Shown here in pieces: positions 58,254 through 64,000 of a DNA stretch of 64,000 nucleotides. The DNA lies in NCBI RefSeq assembly GCF_900547735.1, contig NZ_URHZ01000011.1, positions 1 through 64,000 of the forward strand, written 5' to 3'. The DNA is from an uncultured Clostridium sp. Lineage in GTDB: Bacteria; Bacillota; Clostridia; Lachnospirales; Lachnospiraceae. Below the pieces are notes generated by a model. That model was not told the origin of the DNA. It did not search any database and saw only the letters and a program-made list of their open reading frames with translations. The first letter of the stretch is position 1. The number at the start of each line of letters is the position of its first letter. The position numbers were made by a program, and so were the translations under genes.

Positions 58254-58721
58254 CTATGTAAGTTTGACATAATCCACAAGGTTCATTTCTTCTGTAACCT
58301 TCCGGACTTTTTCTGTTTTAATATATCCCATTTTCTCATACAAATGGCAAAGTCTAGCTTCTTGTTCGATCGTATCCAACTCCCATCTCCGGGCATTTGG
58401 GTATAAACCTTCTGCAAGTAATATTGTCTGTTGAGCATAGCCTTCCCCTTGAAATTCCGGAAGAATAAAAATCTGCTTTAATTTGCATACCCCCCCGGCT
58501 TTGTATATTCGAATTGCTCCGATATGTATTTCAAACAGACATATAAAATAGTACTCTATACAAGGATTTCGCAACCGTTGTACCGTTTGAGCAATCTTTT
58601 CTGATCCGGGGCTGAAATCATAGTCCTTATATTTTTCAAGTAACTTCTTAAATGATGTAATTTGTAAAGCATAGATTTCTTCGAAGTCTGAAATAGTAGC
58701 CTTAGATAAAGTAATTTCCAT
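58254..58721 (-). CDS. GNAT family N-acetyltransferase
   Basis: A 155-residue GNAT enzyme. The acetyl-CoA loop is in LKQIFILPEFQGEGYAQQ (Q-x-x-G-x-G/A type, near residue 85) and the C-terminal LCHLYEKMGYIKTEK is standard. AGGAGG precedes the ATG. Substrate unknown. Lies in the phage-like region but such genes are also common chromosomal cargo. Confidence 0.88.
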   Translation of the reverse strand: MEITLSKATISDFEEIYALQITSFKKLLEKYKDYDFSPGSEKIAQTVQRLRNPCIEYYFICLFEIHIGAIRIYKAGGVCKLKQIFILPEFQGEGYAQQTILLAEGLYPNARRWELDTIEQEARLCHLYEKMGYIKTEKVRKVTEEMNLVDYVKLT

Positions 58722-59161
58722 ATTGCCTCCTCCTAATTCACATAATAATTGATATAAATATGATGTTCAGAACTTGGGCATCAGCAGTAAAGACAACTCA
58801 CAGCCCTGACATAATCTTGCTCTTCTGTCTCATCCATCTAGATATGTGTACGACATTCAATGTATTATGTTATAGATGATACACGCAAATTTTATACGTT
58901 TAATTCTATCATTAAACCTAATCAAAAGATATATTTAAGTAATGATGGCGGCCGCAGTATAGCTTTATAAAGTCCCATATATAGACTGTATCGATCTTTC
59001 ATGCAGGAATATATTGTATTTTGCATAAAGAGCATCTACTGTATCCATAAGTCCGGCAGGATGGCAGTTGATGCTACCGCACCAAACAAAAGTATAACGT
59101 TTTACATTTGCTTCGCTCTTCGTGCCAATAAAAAGCGGTTCAGGATACAATCGGCTTTAAT
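58722..59161. other. AT-rich spacer in the phage-like region
   Basis: No supported gene. A 61-codon open frame on the minus strand (58965-59150) lacks a ribosome site and family pattern. No tRNA, clear hairpin or repeat recognised. Confidence 0.4.
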
Positions 59162-59437
59162 TTATCTGCTCCGTTTAGTTTTGTTCTCTACAACAAATAA
59201 ATCCGTCCAATTATTACACGGAGCACAGACACGCACTACATCACCGGCATCGCATTGCATGATATTAGAAACCGTAAAGGTATTTCCGCAATATAACACG
59301 CGGCACGTAGTGGCATTTACCGTCTCGGTAATCTGGGCCGTAAAAGTCTTATCGGAATTTACTTCTTTCTTTATCATTTTATCAACCTGTGCCGTGGTTT
59401 TCTCTGCTATGTATTGAACTAATTCTGAATAATTCAT
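59162..59437 (-). CDS. Small phage-type protein of unknown function
   Basis: A 91-residue protein (ATG 59437; GGGAGG lies about 11 bases upstream). It begins MNYSELVQYIAEKTTAQVDKM and has a beta-rich second half (TETVNATTCRVLYCGN and GDVVRVCAPCNNWTDL) resembling small structural or OB-like folds of phage tail operons. It follows the tape-measure gene by 60 bases on the same strand, in the place where small tail proteins are usually coded. No named family is recognised. Confidence 0.6.
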   Translation of the reverse strand: MNYSELVQYIAEKTTAQVDKMIKKEVNSDKTFTAQITETVNATTCRVLYCGNTFTVSNIMQCDAGDVVRVCAPCNNWTDLFVVENKTKRSR

Positions 59438-59497
59438 ATTATATTTCACCTCCCGTTAGAAAAGGATGCCCAAAGAACCAGGCATCCTCAAATCATT

Positions 59498-62400
59498 TTA
59501 GTATTTGGAAAATTTTTGACATAATGCCGAGTCAAATTCTCTGGCAATGGTATCTACCAGCTTCTGTGTATTATCAACACTGTTCAAATTAATGTCGCCC
59601 ATGTTAAAATTAAATTCTTTTACAGTAGCCGACGGATTATATGCCTGCTTAAAAGGGGTAAATTCCGGTAAGCTGACCGGTATTTGAGAAGAATACTGAA
59701 GTAAATGCTGCTTTTGTTCTTCACTCAGTGCCAGTTTTTCCAGTGCATTAAAGTTTTCCGCCACCTGATCAATCTGCTCCGGGTTAACTACGACCTCTCC
59801 TTCATGAAGGATAGAAGCAATCTCTTCCGGATTGAGTTTTCGAAGTCCCAGTGTTCTGATAAGTTCAGTGTTGCTACTGACAGTACGCCCAACCGGGCTG
59901 CTTTCAAGTCCATCTTTGTGAGAATTCTTTGCTTTTTCCCGTTCCTCAATTTCTTTTGCCGGGCCTTCTGCTGTTCCATCCGGTGTATTCCAGTTCGGTC
60001 CTTTGGAAGAAGACTGGCCTTTACCTCCCTTACCTCCGGAGGACGGCTTGGAATCAGAGACTTTCTTAGCCTCTTCTTCAGCCATCTTCTTCAGTGTTGC
60101 AAGCTGTTCCTCCAGGGTCTTTTTAATTTCCTCCCAGGTGGATGTATACTTTGATATTAATTCACTGTTTGAGTGTGCCGCTTGCAGGTAAGCTTTGAAA
60201 TCCTCGTAAGAACCGGATATCTGGCTTTGTATGTTTTCCAATGCCGATGCCGTATCGCTGTTGCCCGAAACGTTTAAAAGTGCATCCAGATATTCCTGAG
60301 AGGAGAAACCGTCTTTGGCTGCAAGAATCAGCTCATCGAATTTAGAGAGTACATCCTGATAGCTCATTGTCCCACTCTGGAAAGCTGCTATATACTGTTC
60401 CATAAGAGACGATACCTTTTCCGCTGCATCAATTTGTTTCTGGTACATTTCCTTCTGAGCCTCTACAGCCTCATAATTCTTTACCATTGCATCATAGATG
60501 TCTTTATCATTACCGGTAGTGACTTTATCCTTCCAGCCGGCGCCGAGAATATCGGAGGCATGGGCCGCTTCATTTGCATCACGGATGTTATCCGCTATTT
60601 CAGACCATCTGTCCTTAATTTCATTCAGTTTATCGATTTGTCCGTCATAGCTTTCTAAAAGATCATCACGTTCTTTCTCCAGTGACTCAATCTGCTGTTC
60701 CAGTTCATACTTCGCTTTATTGTACAGTGCGTCCTCGTGCGCTTTATTAGCGTTTCTGACTGCATCTATATCTTCCCGATAAACAATCTCACCATTTTCT
60801 ACAACTTGCGTTGTTTTCTGATTTTTAGCACGTTCCAGGTCATACAAGCTTTGTTCGGCATCTAGTTGAATTTGACGTGCCTCATTAGTTTTATTCAATA
60901 AATCCAATTCATCCTGTAATGGTTTAATCCTGGCTTCATAGGATTCCTCTGCCGCCTCTTTCATGTCATTATAACTATCGATTTCTTTCTCAATCGTATT
61001 AATAACAGCAGAGATAGCTGTGTCGTAATCGCCTGTAACGCTATCTAATGCACCTTTTATACTGTTAAGCTGCTCTTTTAAATCGTTGATTTTATTGAGG
61101 GGGATATCTAAGATTTGTTTGTTGTACTGGATTTGTTCCTGAATCAGAGAAGACATTTCGTTTTCGCAGTCCTGAATGCTCTTCTGGACTTCGTTAAACT
61201 TGTCGCTGCCATAATCATAATTAGACAGCTTTTTGACCAGTTCTTCGTGTTCTTCTTTCAGCTTTTCGATTTGCTTAGAGGATAATTCAATTAGCTTTTG
61301 TAATTGCTCCTGTGATGTATCTTTTCCCAAGCTGGATTGCTCATTAATGAAATTACTGAGGTCTTGCTTGATAAATCCGAGCAATTCCAAATACCGTTCA
61401 ATTCTGCGGACGGGGAGGTTTAGAATTTCTTCATTCCATTTGGCTTGATTTTCTTCGCATTGCCTTATGGCGTCTTTACAGCTTGATATCTGAGACTTGA
61501 CATTGTACCATTCAGCACTTCCTTCATCTAATTCGTCCAAATACTCTTCTAAAGCATCAATCTGCTCATACTGTAAGTCTATTTGGTCGTCAGCCAGATT
61601 TATCATGTCCCGGTAATCAGACTCCGTAATAATACGGCCTGTAATTTCTTTAAGACTTATTTCTGACTCGATTTGACTCATCTCGGATTTTAAATCTTCC
61701 AGGGATTCCTTGATGATATCCACTCGGATTTCAAATTGTCGTTTAAGATCCTCAGTGTGCTCTTCTATCTTGTTTTTGCATTTCTCATCCTGTTTCGTAT
61801 AGGTTGCAAAAGCCTCTTTGCCATCCTCCAAAAGCTTCACCTTTGCAGACATGGTTTTATCATCGGGATCATAACTAAATTCGTTTCTCCAATCCTCAGG
61901 AGAGGTATTCCCCATCATAATTTTACTAATCAGAGCATTACCTTCTGTCTCACCAAATGCCTCAATAATTTTCTGACGGACTGCTTCCCACTGGCTCAGG
62001 TAGATATCAAGAGCCTCTTTGTTTACCCGTATTACTTCCTCATCGTTTGCGAGTAATTCATGCGTGAGGGAGAGCTGCTTCTCATAAGCTACATTCTCAT
62101 CCTCTATGATGTCTACAACCTTTTGCCGTTCCTTTTCAACATGGTCTAATGCTGCCGGAATCCAGTCGAGGACTTTCTTTTGTTCCTCTTTTGCTTTTTG
62201 TGAATTACCCCCATTACCTTTAGAGTCAATTTTACCAATATCTGCAACTCCTATAGAAATATTCGCCAAACTATCCAATGACTTTATCGCCTGATTATAA
62301 GCCGACGTGGATGCAATTGCCGCACTTCTTGCCGCTGCCTCTTCACCACTATGTACACCACCATCCAATGCATTTGTAGTAGCTACACCATCAACAACCT

Positions 62401-64000
62401 GTACTTGATAATATTTCGCCCAAGCAGCGGCACAATTTTTGATTAATGTTTCCTCTATTTTCGCCTTTGCTTCTGCTAATGATTTGAAATTTTCCAAATC
62501 CGTATTATAGTATCCGCCTAACATATTAACCAACTGTGTATTTCCGTTTACAATACTGTTAATTGTATCATTTACGGCTGCTACCTTGTTTGATTCATTC
62601 TGTAATATCTTCTGATAAAATGTTTCATCCGCCTGCATCATATTAATATATGCAGACTTGGAAGAAGTTTCCTGTCTCTCTAATTCCTGGTTCAAACCAT
62701 TACGTAATTCTTTTTCATTACTAAGATACGATAAAAGACTGGGATAGTTAGATATAATTTTATCAACCGAAGACGACGACAGATTATTAATACCATTTTC
62801 ATCTAGATCCTTCAAGATAACTGAAATATCCGAGATTGAAGCTCTTGAATCCTGTAACTGTTTTTTCCAAGTGCTCAAAGAGTTTGTATTTTCATCAATG
62901 TTATATGCCATGTCATGGAAAATCTGTGATAGCATAGTAAACGCAGACTCATCAATAAAGCCCCCCTTCAGCATTTCTCCAAGCTTGGAACTAATGTTAT
63001 TTAGACTCAGCTTAGCAATGCGCTCAAGTTCTTCCCTTAATCCAATAAATGCCCCAGTGGACATTTCCACTTTACTAGGATCAATTCCATATTCCTGTAT
63101 CAGGTCAAGCGCACCTGATTTTGTCATCGTACCATCTGCCAAAGACTTTTGTGCTTCAATCAAAGACTTTATTTTACTCTGATATTCATCAATCTTCTTG
63201 TTCTGGTCTTCTGTCCAAGGCAATAAGGTCTTGCCATCGGATACCTTTGGCACTTCCTGTATCGCTTGTGTTGCCAAGGAGCTAAAATCTTTTGATAGCA
63301 GATCATTGTAAACGCGTTTTAGTCCCTCGCCTGCACCGCTTGCATTTAATAATGCATCCTTCATGCTATTGAAGCCTTCAACTGTAGTTGGTATTCCATT
63401 ATGATACTCATATTCCAGCTTTAGTTCTTCATATTTATTTTTAGTGTACGTCTTTACACTTTCAGAGACATCTGAAATAATCTTATCTATATTTTTATAA
63501 ATATCTGATTCAAGAATGGCATCGTTATTTAACGCTTTAGACTGTAACGTAAGACGCTCTCTTGCCTTAACCAGTTCAGAATAGTACTCAACAACGCTAT
63601 CCATATTTTCAGGATGTTCTGGTGCCCACTTTATACCTTGACTGGTTTCCTTTTCAAAACCACTCAGCATTGTGCGAACAATTCCGAGTGCCTGTACGTG
63701 CTTTTCCACACCAGTCATATTGACATTTAAAGGTACATCAATTTTACTTCCACTCCATGTGCTCCATGTAGCATCATGCAAGGTATCTTCTGCGGCCTTT
63801 CGCCCTCTCACTGCTGCTGCGTACTGCTCTTCTATCTCTGCTCGCGTTGCCTCTTTTAAAGCTTCGGAATATTCTTCCGTACCAACTGTCAGGCCTTCCA
63901 ACACCTCCGCTTTATTACCCAGCGCCAAAGTAATTTGCTCAATCGCTGTCTTAAATTCTTGCTCTTGCGAAGACGTACGATCCGTAACTCCTGCTAAGTT
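59498..64000 (-). CDS. Phage tail tape-measure-like protein, N-terminus outside the window
   Basis: An open frame with no stop from 59498 to the right edge, so at least 1,500 residues; its first codons here are not the true start. It is highly helical with long coiled coils, as expected for a tape-measure protein that sets tail length. Two related coiled-coil units of about 95 residues lie in the middle (nucleotides about 61630-61340 and 61325-61020). The last 130 residues contain a Gly/Ser/Lys-rich linker, the sequence LNPEEIASILHEGEVVVNPEQ typical of tape-measure C-termini, and a final NFNMGDINLNSVDNTQKL segment. Confidence 0.82.
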   Translation of the reverse strand, partial: NLAGVTDRTSSQEQEFKTAIEQITLALGNKAEVLEGLTVGTEEYSEALKEATRAEIEEQYAAAVRGRKAAEDTLHDATWSTWSGSKIDVPLNVNMTGVEKHVQALGIVRTMLSGFEKETSQGIKWAPEHPENMDSVVEYYSELVKARERLTLQSKALNNDAILESDIYKNIDKIISDVSESVKTYTKNKYEELKLEYEYHNGIPTTVEGFNSMKDALLNASGAGEGLKRVYNDLLSKDFSSLATQAIQEVPKVSDGKTLLPWTEDQNKKIDEYQSKIKSLIEAQKSLADGTMTKSGALDLIQEYGIDPSKVEMSTGAFIGLREELERIAKLSLNNISSKLGEMLKGGFIDESAFTMLSQIFHDMAYNIDENTNSLSTWKKQLQDSRASISDISVILKDLDENGINNLSSSSVDKIISNYPSLLSYLSNEKELRNGLNQELERQETSSKSAYINMMQADETFYQKILQNESNKVAAVNDTINSIVNGNTQLVNMLGGYYNTDLENFKSLAEAKAKIEETLIKNCAAAWAKYYQVQVVDGVATTNALDGGVHSGEEAAARSAAIASTSAYNQAIKSLDSLANISIGVADIGKIDSKGNGGNSQKAKEEQKKVLDWIPAALDHVEKERQKVVDIIEDENVAYEKQLSLTHELLANDEEVIRVNKEALDIYLSQWEAVRQKIIEAFGETEGNALISKIMMGNTSPEDWRNEFSYDPDDKTMSAKVKLLEDGKEAFATYTKQDEKCKNKIEEHTEDLKRQFEIRVDIIKESLEDLKSEMSQIESEISLKEITGRIITESDYRDMINLADDQIDLQYEQIDALEEYLDELDEGSAEWYNVKSQISSCKDAIRQCEENQAKWNEEILNLPVRRIERYLELLGFIKQDLSNFINEQSSLGKDTSQEQLQKLIELSSKQIEKLKEEHEELVKKLSNYDYGSDKFNEVQKSIQDCENEMSSLIQEQIQYNKQILDIPLNKINDLKEQLNSIKGALDSVTGDYDTAISAVINTIEKEIDSYNDMKEAAEESYEARIKPLQDELDLLNKTNEARQIQLDAEQSLYDLERAKNQKTTQVVENGEIVYREDIDAVRNANKAHEDALYNKAKYELEQQIESLEKERDDLLESYDGQIDKLNEIKDRWSEIADNIRDANEAAHASDILGAGWKDKVTTGNDKDIYDAMVKNYEAVEAQKEMYQKQIDAAEKVSSLMEQYIAAFQSGTMSYQDVLSKFDELILAAKDGFSSQEYLDALLNVSGNSDTASALENIQSQISGSYEDFKAYLQAAHSNSELISKYTSTWEEIKKTLEEQLATLKKMAEEEAKKVSDSKPSSGGKGGKGQSSSKGPNWNTPDGTAEGPAKEIEEREKAKNSHKDGLESSPVGRTVSSNTELIRTLGLRKLNPEEIASILHEGEVVVNPEQIDQVAENFNALEKLALSEEQKQHLLQYSSQIPVSLPEFTPFKQAYNPSATVKEFNFNMGDINLNSVDNTQKLVDTIAREFDSALCQKFSKY

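Larger units (their letters stand above)
56532..64000. mobile_element. Probable prophage or phage-derived element (left part)
   Basis: Right of tRNA-Met the sequence is visibly AT-richer, gene-poor and carries phage-type genes: a tail tape-measure protein over 1,500 residues long that runs off the window, a small phage-like protein, a GNAT enzyme and an LRR/CFI-box protein. All genes run toward the tRNA. No integrase is in view and no repeat of the tRNA end can be checked inside the window, so the boundary at tRNA-Met is inferred. Confidence 0.6.

Noticed and set aside
58965..59150. 61-codon open frame on the minus strand after the small phage protein
   Set aside because: Start would be TTG without a ribosome site, and the product matches nothing I know. 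Could be a decayed gene fragment but cannot be supported.

Overview
The window looks like chromosome from an anaerobic, low-oxygen-adapted Firmicute of the Lachnospiraceae type (Clostridium cluster XIVa, near [Clostridium] symbiosum, Enterocloster or Hungatella). The reasons are the strong AGGAGG ribosome sites, the mid-range GC content by eye, a cysS-mrnC-rlmB operon, a PII-like cyclic-di-AMP receptor, a LytTR-DUF3021 pair, TRAP solute binders and an [FeFe]-hydrogenase cluster with a sensory PAS hydrogenase. The species is an inference.

Layout. 0.3-9.4 kb: an iron alcohol dehydrogenase, a MarR-controlled heterodimeric ABC exporter, a LysR regulator, a RibD/DHFR-like reductase, a chloramphenicol acetyltransferase-like enzyme and an M20 amidohydrolase. 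9.7-14.3 kb: a four-gene minus-strand hydrogenase operon (2Fe-2S protein, PAS-containing sensory hydrogenase, SpoIIE/PP2C phosphatase, catalytic-type hydrogenase), with the composition of the hfsABCD cluster of Thermoanaerobacterium. 14.6-16.5 kb: a membrane protein divergent from a LytTR-DUF3021 pair. 16.5-21.8 kb: two duplicated TRAP solute-binding proteins without membrane subunits, an SDR and a TIM-barrel isomerase, opposite a LysR regulator. 22.1-27.7 kb: a NitT/TauT-type ABC transporter, a HAD phosphatase, a sodium symporter and the c-di-AMP receptor. 27.8-30.8 kb: TetR plus ilvBN. 30.9-37.2 kb: a hybrid histidine kinase, a double-GntR regulator and an adaptive-response pair (Ada-AlkA fusion and Ogt). 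37.4-41.9 kb: four tRNA genes (Leu, Ala, Ala, Thr) interspersed with an orphan endolysin, a conserved-looking mini-protein, a MarR-amidohydrolase operon with two near-identical palindromic operators, and a cystatin-like mini-protein.

42.0-50.8 kb: one long minus-strand sugar operon (RpiR regulator, ribulose/allulose-phosphate epimerase, FGGY kinase, RbsBAC-type ABC transporter, 6-phospho-3-hexuloisomerase, TIM-barrel isomerase). It probably imports a pentose or rare hexose, phosphorylates it and converts it to fructose-6-phosphate or xylulose-5-phosphate. 51.2-56.1 kb: housekeeping genes (SRAP, rlmB, mrnC, cysS, ispF, a lipid kinase). 56.4-56.5 kb: tRNA-Val and tRNA-Met. From there to the right edge the DNA becomes AT-rich and phage-like: an LRR/CFI-box protein, a GNAT enzyme, a small phage-type protein and the 3' part of a very large tail tape-measure protein that runs off the window. 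This is probably a prophage or phage-derived element next to tRNA-Met.

Non-coding signals that stand out are an ungapped 80-bp promoter-plus-leader present upstream of two unrelated genes (70/80 identical), a roughly 45-bp palindromic repeat placed just beyond the transcription terminators of three minus-strand genes, a candidate operator shared by the tetR and ilvB promoters, an array of eight 10-bp repeats inside the sugar operon, and several short tandem duplications at gene 3' ends.
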